The notes under the pieces were generated by a model, which did no database searches, was not told the origin of the DNA, and saw nothing but the letters and a program-made list of their open reading frames with translations. The translations under genes were made by a program, and so were the position numbers. Positions 34,997-43,801 of a DNA stretch of 64,000 nucleotides are shown here, one piece after another (position 1 is the first letter of the stretch; every line of letters starts with the position of its first letter). The stretch comes from Bacteroidales bacterium (GTDB lineage Bacteria; Bacteroidota; Bacteroidia; Bacteroidales; UBA3824): the NCBI GenBank assembly GCA_017412115.1, contig JAFPYR010000096.1:1-64000 (forward strand). The letters run 5' to 3'.

Positions 34997-35785
34997 TTAC
35001 CTTATAAAAAACGCATACATCGAAACTAAGAACGAGGCTACCGACATCCAAAACGACGGTGTAAAAACAGTATTACCTGCCACAATAGACTGACGTTTTC
35101 TCATATTGTTAGCCTCAACATACAAAACATCGTTTTGCTGAATATAATATGCGGGAGAATTAAGAACGTTTTCCCCTTTGGTCATATCAACGACATAGAC
35201 TTTTTTGCCGCCGTTTTCATTTCTTATAATTTTAACATTAACCCTCTGACCCAAAATCGAAAGATCTCCGGCCATGCCCAACGCATCTAAAATAGTCAAA
35301 CGGTCTTTATCAATAGTATAACGCCCAGGTCTTGAAATCTCTCCCAAAACGTCAAAATACATACTCATAAATTCTACCGTAACTACAGGGTCTTGAATCA
35401 TCTCACTCAAAATCAAATTCTCTTTAACCGTATGCAAAACTTCACTCCTTGAAAGTCCCCCTACATGAATCTTTCCGATTATCGGAAAATCAATATCCCC
35501 TTTAGCATCTACCGTATAGTATGACACACGGTTGGAATACGAATTTCCAATGTTTTGAGTAACAGCCAATAGGTTAAACATTTTGGCAACACTTTCGTCC
35601 CTGCATGAAACGAAAATCGAGACTTTATCGCCGGGATTGAGTTTAATATCAGCATCCGCCTCATTCATTTTTATTAAAGTATCCTCCTTAAGATCCTGAA
35701 AATAAGCAATATTCTTAGGAGTTCTGCAACCGATAACAACGGTAGCAAACACAAAAATCAAAAAAAATTTAAATGTCTTCCACAT
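34997..35785 (-). CDS. wza: Wza-like polysaccharide export outer-membrane lipoprotein
   Basis: 262 residues. Lipoprotein signal ending VVIGC (Cys20). Poly_export domain with LNPGDKVSIFV (about 50-60) and an SLBB-type domain with YTIDKDRLTILDALGMAGD (about 160-178). A C-terminal hydrophobic segment (about 245-262) is typical of Bacteroidota Wza proteins. Forms the export channel for capsule together with the Wzc-like protein. A -7 box TATTTTTG lies at 35809-35816 on the minus strand. Confidence 0.9.
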   Translation of the reverse strand: MWKTFKFFLIFVFATVVIGCRTPKNIAYFQDLKEDTLIKMNEADADIKLNPGDKVSIFVSCRDESVAKMFNLLAVTQNIGNSYSNRVSYYTVDAKGDIDFPIIGKIHVGGLSRSEVLHTVKENLILSEMIQDPVVTVEFMSMYFDVLGEISRPGRYTIDKDRLTILDALGMAGDLSILGQRVNVKIIRNENGGKKVYVVDMTKGENVLNSPAYYIQQNDVLYVEANNMRKRQSIVAGNTVFTPSFWMSVASFLVSMYAFFIR

Positions 35786-35956
35786 TTCTGATTAAATGAA
35801 ATTTGCGGCAAAAATACGAAAAAATTATCAATAAAATAACATTTTTTAAGAATTTACTTTTTCTTAACACGCAAAAAAAATCATACTCAAAAAAACGAAA
35901 AATTATCAAAATACATAGTTTTAAAAGTATCATTTTACTCCCACTTTTTTTATGTG

Positions 35957-35985
35957 TGGCAGTTAAAAATCTGCCATTTTGTCAT
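35957..35985 (+). promoter_or_regulatory. Dyad and repeat motif upstream of htpG
   Basis: TGGCAG, eight bases, CTGCCA (35957-35976), then TTT and TGTCA. The inverted repeat is followed by a second TGNCA element in direct orientation. It is not a CIRCE element. It lies about 90 bases before the htpG start and may be a stress-response operator; unproven. Confidence 0.35.
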
Positions 35986-36070
35986 AAAAAATATTTCGGT
36001 ACGCACTTTGATAGTTTGGCATTAGAAGAATTTAAATTAATTAATCAAATTAAAAAAAGTATAATATAAA

Positions 36071-38134
36071 ATGGCAACAGGAAAAATCGGTATTACGAGT
36101 GAAAACATTTTCCCCGTAATCAAAAAATTTCTTTATTCCGAACAGGAAATCTTTTTAAGAGAACTCGTTTCTAACGCCGTAGACGCTACAACAAAAGTAA
36201 AAGCACTCGCCCGCAAAGGCGAATTGAAAGAAGACCTCGGTGATTTAACCGTCAGAGTATCAATTGATAAAGAGAAAAAAACAATCACCGTTTCAGACCG
36301 TGGTATAGGTATGAGCGAAGAAGAGGTCGATAAATATATCAATCAAATAGCATTTTCTTCAGCAGGTGAATTTTTGGAAAAATACAAAGATTCTATTGAT
36401 GCAATAATCGGACATTTCGGACTCGGTTTTTATTCTGCTTTCATGGTTTCGGAAAAAGTAGAAATAGTGACAAAATCATGGCAGTCTGACAAAAAGGCAG
36501 TTCGTTGGACATGTGATGGCAGTCCCGAATATTCTATGGAAGACTCTGACAAAACTGACAGAGGTACTGACATTATTCTTCATCTCGATGCTGACTCTTC
36601 AGAATACTTGGAAGACAGCAGAATCGAAGAACTTTTGAAAAAATATTGTCTTTTCCTCCCCGTACCGATTGCTTTCGGTAAAGAAAAAGAATGGAAAGAA
36701 GACAAATACGTTGATACCGGCAAGGATAAAATTATCAACGATACCGAACCTTTGTGGCTTAAAAAACCGGTAGATGTAAAAGACGAAGATTACAAAGCAT
36801 TCTACAAAAAACTTTATCCCTCATCATTTGAGGACCCGCTTTTCAACATACATTTGAATGTTGATTATCCGTTCAATTTGACAGGTATTTTGTATTTCCC
36901 GAAAATCCGTACGAACCTCGAAATTCAGAAAAACAAAATACAACTCTATTGCAATCAAGTATTTGTAACGGATTCAGTAGAAGGTATCGTTCCTGAATTT
37001 TTAACACTTTTGCACGGCGTTTTGGATTCACCGGATATTCCGCTTAACGTTTCAAGAAGTTATTTGCAATCGGATTCCAACGTTAAAAAGATTTCTAACC
37101 ACATCACGAAGAAGGTTGCTGACAAATTGTCAGATATTTTCAAAACCAACAGAGAAGATTTGGAAAAGAAATGGGACGATTTGAAACTTTTCATTCAGTA
37201 CGGTATGCTGACAAATGAAAAATTCTATGACTCCGCTAAAGATTTTTATCTCTTCAAAAACACTGACGGAAAATCGTTTACACTCGAAGAGTACAAAAAT
37301 ATCATCAAAGACAATCAGACTGACAAAAACAAAACTGTCATCATTCTTTATGCTACCAACAAAGAAGAACAATTCAGTTCGATTGAGGCTGCAAAATCAA
37401 AAGGTTATGATGTTTTGGTTTTGGATTCAGCTTTTGACTCTCACTTTATCAATCAGTTAGAGCAGAAAAATTCTGACTTGAGATTCATGCGTGTAGACTC
37501 TGATACTTTGGACAAACTTATCAGAAAAGACGACGCACCAAAATCTTCATTGACAGATTCTCAAAAAACTGACATTTCGGCAGTTTTCAATTCTCAAACT
37601 CCGAAAAATACGAAAATGAATTTCACAGTAGAGTTCGACACACTCTCTGCTGATGATATGCCTGTAATCATCACTCAATCTGAATTTATGCGCAGAATGA
37701 AAGATATGGGCAAAATGGGCGGTCCTGAATCAAGTTTCTACACCAATCTACCTGATAATCTGAATCTTGTAGTAAACGAAAATCATCCTCTTATCAAAGA
37801 ATTGGTTGATGATACATTCAAGAAAACAGCCGATGGCACATCAAGTTTTGACAGCGAATTAAAGACTCTGAAAGCCGACCTCGAAAGCCTTGAAAAACTT
37901 ACGAAAGACAAAAAACCGGAAGAAATTTCAACGGAAGAAAAGAACAAAAAAGAAGAACTTCAAAAGAAAATTTCCGACACAGAAAACAACCGTAAAAAAG
38001 TTTTCGAGGATTACGCAGCTTCAAACATCAAGGTTAAACAATTAATCGACATCGCCCTCTTAGCTAACAATATGCTTAAAGGCGAAGACCTTGCAAAATT
38101 CGTTAAACGCAGCGTAGATTTTGTAGGAAAATAA
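36071..38134 (+). CDS. htpG: Chaperone HtpG (Hsp90)
   Basis: 687 residues. N-terminal ATPase with RELVSNAVDA (Asn for Mg), DRGIGMS and GHFGLGFYSAFMV; middle domain with NVSRSYLQSD; C-terminal dimerisation domain. A Lys/Glu-rich insert (about 595-650, KKPEEISTEEKNKKEEL) is present in the C-terminal domain. Cytoplasmic ATP-dependent chaperone, usually heat-induced. Monocistronic, ended by a bidirectional terminator. The 285 bases upstream contain a dyad motif but no certain promoter. Confidence 0.96.
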   Translation: MATGKIGITSENIFPVIKKFLYSEQEIFLRELVSNAVDATTKVKALARKGELKEDLGDLTVRVSIDKEKKTITVSDRGIGMSEEEVDKYINQIAFSSAGEFLEKYKDSIDAIIGHFGLGFYSAFMVSEKVEIVTKSWQSDKKAVRWTCDGSPEYSMEDSDKTDRGTDIILHLDADSSEYLEDSRIEELLKKYCLFLPVPIAFGKEKEWKEDKYVDTGKDKIINDTEPLWLKKPVDVKDEDYKAFYKKLYPSSFEDPLFNIHLNVDYPFNLTGILYFPKIRTNLEIQKNKIQLYCNQVFVTDSVEGIVPEFLTLLHGVLDSPDIPLNVSRSYLQSDSNVKKISNHITKKVADKLSDIFKTNREDLEKKWDDLKLFIQYGMLTNEKFYDSAKDFYLFKNTDGKSFTLEEYKNIIKDNQTDKNKTVIILYATNKEEQFSSIEAAKSKGYDVLVLDSAFDSHFINQLEQKNSDLRFMRVDSDTLDKLIRKDDAPKSSLTDSQKTDISAVFNSQTPKNTKMNFTVEFDTLSADDMPVIITQSEFMRRMKDMGKMGGPESSFYTNLPDNLNLVVNENHPLIKELVDDTFKKTADGTSSFDSELKTLKADLESLEKLTKDKKPEEISTEEKNKKEELQKKISDTENNRKKVFEDYAASNIKVKQLIDIALLANNMLKGEDLAKFVKRSVDFVGK

Positions 38135-38170
38135 TTTTTTCTAAAAAAAACTATAATTTTAAAATGTAAA

Positions 38171-38208
38171 AAAAAAGGCGGAAATTTGATTTTTCCGCCC
38201 TTTTTTTT
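38171..38208. terminator. Bidirectional terminator
   Basis: aaaaggcggaaa / tttccgcccttt stem with A-run and T-run flanks, between htpG (+) and the esterase-like gene (-). Confidence 0.85.
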
Positions 38209-40240
38209 AATACTCTGCCGTATCAATTAATTTTTTTTCTGTCGTAAAAGATGACGCCGGGAATCCCGCTCCGTTATAAAAAGTAACATCATCTACCCAA
38301 TCTTTGTAAGCGTAACGCACATTTTTAGGAGATTTACAATCCTGCGCCCAAACCGATATAACGTTTCCGTTGATTTCGGCTTCAGCATCGTAAGCAACAC
38401 CTTTAGCATCAACAACTTGAAAATTTGTCAAATGTTTTCCCTTACAAACCAAACCACCTTCAACATGAGAAAAAATAAGGAAAACTTTGTCACCTTTTAT
38501 AATCATTTGAGAAAATTCCGGCCCTGAAACTTCGCATTTCTTGCCGTAAACATCGTTCAAAGCCCATGCAGCAAAACGTTCGGCAGCTTGCTGCTTTTGC
38601 GCATAATGGAACCCGTAACGGTTGCCGAAATCCAAAACGCTGACCATTCCCGAATTAGGAATCAACGCCTGACAACGTCTTTGAGCCTCTCTCATGCACT
38701 GCGATTCGCCCGCCTGATATGGATAAGGCGCAATCTGTGAAAAATAAAATTTCATATCAGGATTTTTAAACGCTGTTCTCCAAGATGTTGCCAAAGCAGG
38801 AAAAAGTTTCAAATACTCGGTTGAGCGTCCCACATTACTCTCACCCATCGAAACCAAAACTCCGCATATCGTATAATTTTTTACAGGATTAATCATAGCA
38901 TTATAAGCTGCGGATATAGTCTTCATGTTAAGTACAACGGGAACTTCCGGACGGTTGTAATATTCCCTCGTTTTAAGGTCGTAAGAATAAAAAACTCCGT
39001 CTTTGTATTCGGCTGTCGGTAAATATTTCCATTTGCCGGCAATATTAATTGCTTTGTCCTCCTCTCCTTCGGGATAAATGCACAAAGCCTCTTTAACACC
39101 GCACAAACCGCCACCGTTGCCGCAGTCAATCACTCTGATGGCAATAACCATTTCGTTGCTCAAAACCGTTTCTGCCGGAATTTCATATTCTCGGGAATGA
39201 TTCCATTTGCCATCGCCAAGAGTTTCACCGATTTTCTCACCGTTTACGTATGTGATGTCCATATCGTCAATCGGACCCAAGGACAAAATCAATTTTTTGC
39301 CGACCCATTCGATAGGAATATCAACCCATTTCCTAAACCAAACAATACCGTCAAAAGAGCCTATGCCTTCACGATTGTCCATATAACAAGGCAATTCCAT
39401 TTCTTTCCAATTCTCGTCAGCATACGAAAGACGGGCCGCCTCTTTGTCAAAAAAATCAACACCGTCATAACGTTTTCTCCAATCAGAGTTGAGCGTTATG
39501 GTTTTATGACTTTTAACCCAATCCTCAAGTTGTTTTTGAAGAGGTTTGCAACGTTCATATTCCGCAACGGCATTTCTCAATGTCGGAACGGTTTTAACAG
39601 TTTCAAGGTCTATCCAACTTTCAGTATTGCAGCCGTTCCAACAACATTGAATCACTCCAATAGGAATTCCGGTTTCCTCATAAAGCTTTTTCGCATAAAA
39701 ATATGCCATTGCGCTAAAAGGTTTACAATTCTCCGGTGTTGCCTTTGTCCACCAACAATTATTATCCTCCTCCAAATCGAAAGAAGCCTTTTGCTGCAAC
39801 ATTACAAACCTAATGTTATCGTTATCAGCAGCGGCTAAAGCCTGAGCCCCGCCTTGAATCGTATCGTAAGGCGGCCAACCTACCATAGGAATCTCCATGT
39901 TAGTCTGTCCGCTGACAAGCCATACCTCTCCTATCAAAACATCGCTGATACGCAAAACATTTTTGCCGGCAAAATCAATATAATAAGGTCCTCCGTATTC
40001 TGGTGTGGAAATCTTAACACTCCACGTACCGTTTTGCAGAGCCGTTGTCTGAGCCGTTTGCCCCCATGAAGCCGTAATTTTTATCTGTTCGTTAGGATCG
40101 GCTTTGCCCCAAAGCGTACATTCTGATTTTTGCTGCAAAACCATACGGCTAGCAATAATATGCGGTAATTTTATGTTTGCCGCTGCGAAAAAAGACGTTA
40201 ATAAAAACAACGTCATTAAAATAGTTTTTTTGATGATCAT
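38207..40240 (-). CDS. Sialate O-acetylesterase-like protein with altered nucleophile
   Basis: 677 residues with a signal peptide (1-21). Overall organisation matches the bacterial sialate 9-O-acetylesterase family: beta-sandwich (22-100), SGNH esterase split by a jelly-roll insert with WFRKWVDIP (about 300), and a C-terminal beta domain. The nucleophile motif is GQTNM: Thr113 replaces the catalytic Ser of GQSNM (codon ACT read directly). The second block GESN and a His-containing third block are recognisable but divergent (VSMGESN instead of WYQGESN). It may be a Thr-type esterase, an inactive binding protein or changed in specificity. Confidence 0.8.
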   Translation of the reverse strand: MIIKKTILMTLFLLTSFFAAANIKLPHIIASRMVLQQKSECTLWGKADPNEQIKITASWGQTAQTTALQNGTWSVKISTPEYGGPYYIDFAGKNVLRISDVLIGEVWLVSGQTNMEIPMVGWPPYDTIQGGAQALAAADNDNIRFVMLQQKASFDLEEDNNCWWTKATPENCKPFSAMAYFYAKKLYEETGIPIGVIQCCWNGCNTESWIDLETVKTVPTLRNAVAEYERCKPLQKQLEDWVKSHKTITLNSDWRKRYDGVDFFDKEAARLSYADENWKEMELPCYMDNREGIGSFDGIVWFRKWVDIPIEWVGKKLILSLGPIDDMDITYVNGEKIGETLGDGKWNHSREYEIPAETVLSNEMVIAIRVIDCGNGGGLCGVKEALCIYPEGEEDKAINIAGKWKYLPTAEYKDGVFYSYDLKTREYYNRPEVPVVLNMKTISAAYNAMINPVKNYTICGVLVSMGESNVGRSTEYLKLFPALATSWRTAFKNPDMKFYFSQIAPYPYQAGESQCMREAQRRCQALIPNSGMVSVLDFGNRYGFHYAQKQQAAERFAAWALNDVYGKKCEVSGPEFSQMIIKGDKVFLIFSHVEGGLVCKGKHLTNFQVVDAKGVAYDAEAEINGNVISVWAQDCKSPKNVRYAYKDWVDDVTFYNGAGFPASSFTTEKKLIDTAEY

Positions 40241-40275
40241 CTTAATTATTATTTTCTTTAATTCAGTTTTAGTCT

Positions 40276-41265
40276 TTAAAAATATCTTGAAGTTAATCCG
40301 TGCTCTTTGAGCAAATTTTTAGTTTTCACGATTTGCTCTATAATTTTATCCGCATCACTATTCGGAAAATTTTCTTTTAAATCCTCGGCATAACGGTATG
40401 CAGAAACGAAATCATCCAAAGCATAATTTATAACGGCAAGATTTCTCAACATCTGCATTTTAGCATTTTTTTGTTTTTTGTCGTTAATATCCAAACTATT
40501 GTACAAATTTTCAAAATGTTCAAGCCACGGACGCATTCTTTGACGAGCTAAATTCAAATCATAATTTGAAGACAAATCGCTGAAAATCTGCGAAATTTCG
40601 TTTTTTCCGGCTTTATGCTTTTCGTAATTCTTGTTTTTAGGCGTATCAAAAAAGAAAACCCTTATGAAATCTTCTTGTGTACCATAAAGATAACTATGAT
40701 AAAAATATCCGTTAATATCATCGGTCATCTTTATAATTTGGTCGTTAACCGCCTGACGAATATACACCTCCTTGTTGTTTTCGATATACTCTTCCGCTAA
40801 AAAAGGCTCAGGATAGAATTTGTCAATTTCATTAACAATTGAAACTTTTGTTCTTGAAGGACGATAATTATCTAATTCGGATTCTATCCTTAAAACTGTT
40901 GTCATCGTACATTCCATAACGGGGCGGAACATCACATGACCGAACCTGTCAATAGTTTCTACGGCACGTTTATCAATCAACATATCAGAAACTCCGACAT
41001 GAATTTTCACAAACGCCTCATCTTCTGAAGTTTTCTCTTGCCACGGCTCAAGCCTTAAAAGCGATGATACTTTGGCTGAATTTACGAATTTTGAGACCTC
41101 TAAGGTAAAACTACATTCCGTAAAATACGTCCTTTCCTCTTCGTCCGTTACAAAAACAGGTATGCTGCGGTGTCCGTAAACAATTTTAAACGAATTGCCG
41201 TAATACTGAGCAAAAGTGTTAAAAGCCGCAAATACCAATAACAAAAAGCTAATTAACCGTTTCAT
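40276..41265 (-). CDS. Secreted protein of unknown function
   Basis: 329 residues with a signal peptide (1-19, ending TFAQ). N-terminal beta-rich part (20-150) and helical C-terminal part (about 225-329) that resembles TPR-like helix pairs. No catalytic motif seen. It starts 39 bases after the M23/LysM gene without a terminator between, so it is probably in the same operon and could relate to the cell envelope. Confidence 0.7.
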   Translation of the reverse strand: MKRLISFLLLVFAAFNTFAQYYGNSFKIVYGHRSIPVFVTDEEERTYFTECSFTLEVSKFVNSAKVSSLLRLEPWQEKTSEDEAFVKIHVGVSDMLIDKRAVETIDRFGHVMFRPVMECTMTTVLRIESELDNYRPSRTKVSIVNEIDKFYPEPFLAEEYIENNKEVYIRQAVNDQIIKMTDDINGYFYHSYLYGTQEDFIRVFFFDTPKNKNYEKHKAGKNEISQIFSDLSSNYDLNLARQRMRPWLEHFENLYNSLDINDKKQKNAKMQMLRNLAVINYALDDFVSAYRYAEDLKENFPNSDADKIIEQIVKTKNLLKEHGLTSRYF

Positions 41266-41304
41266 ATTTTTAGTTATTTCGTTTTTTAATAAAAAAAATT
41301 CCGA

Positions 41305-42249
41305 TTATCTGACAATAATTCTTTGTCCGAGTCTCAAAGTTGTGGTTTGAGAAATATGGTTCAACTGACAAAGTTTTTTAACTGTCGTATGATATTTTCT
41401 TGCCAATGCGCCCAATGTATCTCCGCTTTTGATAACGTGTACAAGCGATTGAGAAGCCGCTATGGATTGCTCGTCACTTTGACCGTAATGCGAATTGATG
41501 TTGAAATAATGTTTTTTCAAAGTAAAAATCGTATCTCTTAATTCGCCTTTTTCAAAACAGAAAATTCTCTCGGGATCAAAAGGTCTTCCCATATAACGCG
41601 TTTCAAAATGAAGGTGAGGTCCTGTGCTGCGTCCAGTGCTACCGCCGAGTCCGATAACTTCGCCCGCTTTTACAAAATCGTTTTCCAGAACCAAATGCTT
41701 TGAAAGGTGTGCATAATAGGTTTCAAGACCGTTAGCATGACGCAAAACGATTAAATTACCGTAACCGCCCGCCTGACCAACTTGACGTACAACTCTGACT
41801 TTTCCGTCAAAGGCAGCGCAAACGGGATCGCCCGTATTAAGCTGAACGTCAGTACCTTTGTGTTCACGGTAACGGCGGAATTTAAAACTGGAATTTACTT
41901 GACCGATTTTAGGACAAGCCCATGAATGAAGACTATCAGTAAGACACAAATCCACTTCATCGGGAATCTGAGAAAGCGGAATATCCTTGTAAGCATGGAT
42001 ACTTTCAGAATCCCAATCGTCTTGAAAATCCTCATCCGAAATGTTAGTACGGTCAAGCTCGAGGTAAGCCCAAGTAAAATTTTTATAAAGGACAATTTTT
42101 GTATATTTGTCCCTCGTATCAATAGTGTCGATAGCCTCGGCGTTAGCCTGAGTTTCCAAAAGTTCTTTTTCAGAAAGTTTTTCGCCTTCCTGCGCTGATA
42201 AATTAAGACTGATTGTTAAAAGTGATGATAAAATAATTGCTTTTTTCAC
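41305..42249 (-). CDS. M23-family peptidoglycan endopeptidase with LysM domain
   Basis: 314 residues with a signal peptide (1-19). LytM/M23 domain with zinc ligands in REHKGTDV (His and Asp) and HLHFE, and the YYAHLSKH motif. A C-terminal LysM repeat (VIKSGDTLGALARKYHTTVK) ends the protein. Cuts or remodels peptidoglycan in the periplasm, or acts as a hydrolase activator; the catalytic residues look complete. Confidence 0.92.
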   Translation of the reverse strand: MKKAIILSSLLTISLNLSAQEGEKLSEKELLETQANAEAIDTIDTRDKYTKIVLYKNFTWAYLELDRTNISDEDFQDDWDSESIHAYKDIPLSQIPDEVDLCLTDSLHSWACPKIGQVNSSFKFRRYREHKGTDVQLNTGDPVCAAFDGKVRVVRQVGQAGGYGNLIVLRHANGLETYYAHLSKHLVLENDFVKAGEVIGLGGSTGRSTGPHLHFETRYMGRPFDPERIFCFEKGELRDTIFTLKKHYFNINSHYGQSDEQSIAASQSLVHVIKSGDTLGALARKYHTTVKKLCQLNHISQTTTLRLGQRIIVR

Positions 42250-42310
42250 TATAATTATGTTTTATTAAAAGGTGATAAATTTCGACTGCAAAATTAACAA
42301 AAAACTTTAA

Positions 42311-42354
42311 TAAAAAAAAGACCGCTCTTTGTTAAAAAGAACGGTCTTTTTTTA
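42311..42354 (-). terminator. Terminator after the small lipoprotein gene
   Basis: aaaaagaccg / cggtcttttt with an additional ctcttt/aaagaa inner pairing; T-run on the minus strand downstream of the gene ending at 42378. Confidence 0.8.
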
Positions 42355-42377
42355 TTATCGAAGGTTAAAAAAATATC

Positions 42378-42875
42378 TTATTCTTCGCTTCCTTCAGCAG
42401 CTTCGCCTTCTTCAGCAGCTTCGCCTTCAGCAGCTTCTTCCTGAGGAGCAGGAGCAGCATACCATGAAGCAGCCAAATCTACACCTTCTTGGAAAGCAGC
42501 AGCGTTACTTGACTGTTTTTTAGCTTCATCAACACCTTTCTGAATGTCTGCTACATTGGGAAGGTTCTGAACTTTAGCATTAGCCAACATAATACCAAAA
42601 TAAGTACCGTTTGCTTTCGGATCAGCTTTATCAAGTGCACCTGACAAACCACCAATGTAACCTGCCATAGCTACAGTACCAGCTGATTGATATTTAGCAC
42701 CGTATTTCGTAGCGATAGAGTTGTAAGCATCGCGAATAGCTTGAGGATTGCCTGATTTATAAGCCTCTGCATATTCTTTTGCTGCATTTTCACCATCTTG
42801 TACGCCTTCAGCTGCGCCACATGATACCATAAACATCATAACAGCAGCCATTAATGCAAAAAATAACTTTCTCAT
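42378..42875 (-). CDS. Small lipoprotein with Ala/Glu-rich tail (1)
   Basis: 165 residues. Lipoprotein signal ending FMVSC (Cys19). Helical, Ala-rich middle and a tail of repeated Glu-Ala-Ala-Glu-Gly units (about 143-165) encoded by a cttcagcagcttcgc-type DNA repeat. Resembles the next gene (43098-43580) in layout and tail. Function unknown; high Ala content and compact size suggest an abundant surface or periplasmic lipoprotein. Confidence 0.75.
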   Translation of the reverse strand: MRKLFFALMAAVMMFMVSCGAAEGVQDGENAAKEYAEAYKSGNPQAIRDAYNSIATKYGAKYQSAGTVAMAGYIGGLSGALDKADPKANGTYFGIMLANAKVQNLPNVADIQKGVDEAKKQSSNAAAFQEGVDLAASWYAAPAPQEEAAEGEAAEEGEAAEGSEE

Positions 42876-42987
42876 TGTGTTTAAGTTTTTAAAAATTAAT
42901 ACTATTTAACGTTTATATTTCTTTTTTAACACTGCAAAACTAAGCATTATTTATCGTTCAAACTAAAAATAGAGTTTAAATAATTGT

Positions 42988-43040
42988 TAAAAAAAAAGAA
43001 ATCCCTCATACCCGCCATTAAAACAGATACAAGGGAATTA
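42988..43040 (-). terminator. Terminator after lipoprotein gene 43098-43580
   Basis: On the minus strand ATTCCCTTGTATCTG pairs (with G-U pairs) with CGGGTATGAGGGAT, followed by TTCTTTTTTTTT. Confidence 0.7.
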
Positions 43041-43097
43041 TGACAATTTACATTTAACCCTTCATTTTTAGGGGTCTGAAGTAATTAATGCTAAAAA

Positions 43098-43580
43098 TTA
43101 TTCAGCATCACCTTCAGCAGCAGCTTCGCCTTCAGCAGCTTCACCTTCAGCTTCAGCAGCTTCAGCAGCTTGTTGTGCAGCTTCAGCAGCTTGTTGAGCA
43201 GCAGCTTGAGCAGCTTTGATACCGTCTACAGCAGCAACGAGGTCTACTTTAGAAGCAGCAGCGAATTTTTTAACACCTTCAGCGTCTTTTGCATTTACTG
43301 CATCAACGATTTCAACAATCTTCTGAGAATATTCAGCTTTGTTAGCCTCGTCAATAGCAACAAGACCAAGATAACCTGCAGCTAAACCGCAAGATTCGTC
43401 TGTTGTAAGTTGAGCTTTTGCAGCATACAATTTTTCTGAAAGAGATTTTGCAGTTGCAACATCGCTTGCTTTAACAGCGTCTAACATTGCATTTACGTTC
43501 TTTGTGTTTTCAGAAGCACAAGAAACCATTACTACCATAGCTACTAATAAAGCAGCAACCAATGAATAAACTTTTTTCAT
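43098..43580 (-). CDS. Small lipoprotein with Ala/Glu-rich tail (2)
   Basis: 160 residues. Lipoprotein signal ending VMVSC (Cys21), a helical body of about 90 residues and a C-terminal coiled-coil-like run (about 120-160) of Ala, Gln and Glu. Its tail sequence parallels that of the preceding lipoprotein gene, so the two look like diverged duplicates. A -7 box TACCTTTG on the minus strand (43633-43640) lies 53 bases upstream. Function unknown. Confidence 0.75.
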   Translation of the reverse strand: MKKVYSLVAALLVAMVVMVSCASENTKNVNAMLDAVKASDVATAKSLSEKLYAAKAQLTTDESCGLAAGYLGLVAIDEANKAEYSQKIVEIVDAVNAKDAEGVKKFAAASKVDLVAAVDGIKAAQAAAQQAAEAAQQAAEAAEAEGEAAEGEAAAEGDAE

Positions 43581-43756
43581 TTTTTGTATTTTTTATTAAA
43601 GTGAATAACTATTTTCTTATTCTTTGATGCCGCAAAGGTATACCATTCTTACAAAGAAATACTAAACCGAAAGGAAAATAATTGTAAAATTTCATTTTTT
43701 GTGTTAAGGAAATGTTAAAACATCTTATTTTTATGACAACGATAAGAAAAAATACA

Positions 43757-43764
43757 TAAATTTG
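43757..43764 (+). promoter_or_regulatory. -7 box upstream of the vWA lipoprotein gene
   Basis: TAAATTTG, 37 bases before the start codon at 43802; the -33 region (TTATGACA) is only a partial match. Confidence 0.45.
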
Positions 43765-43801
43765 TGGCAATTTTTATTCACTAACCAAAATTTTTTTAAT
43801 T

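Noticed and set aside
35803..36069. 88-codon frame between the Wza-like gene and htpG
   Set aside because: Low-complexity, Lys/Ile-rich, overlaps the wza -7 box and the htpG leader; no signal peptide or family.
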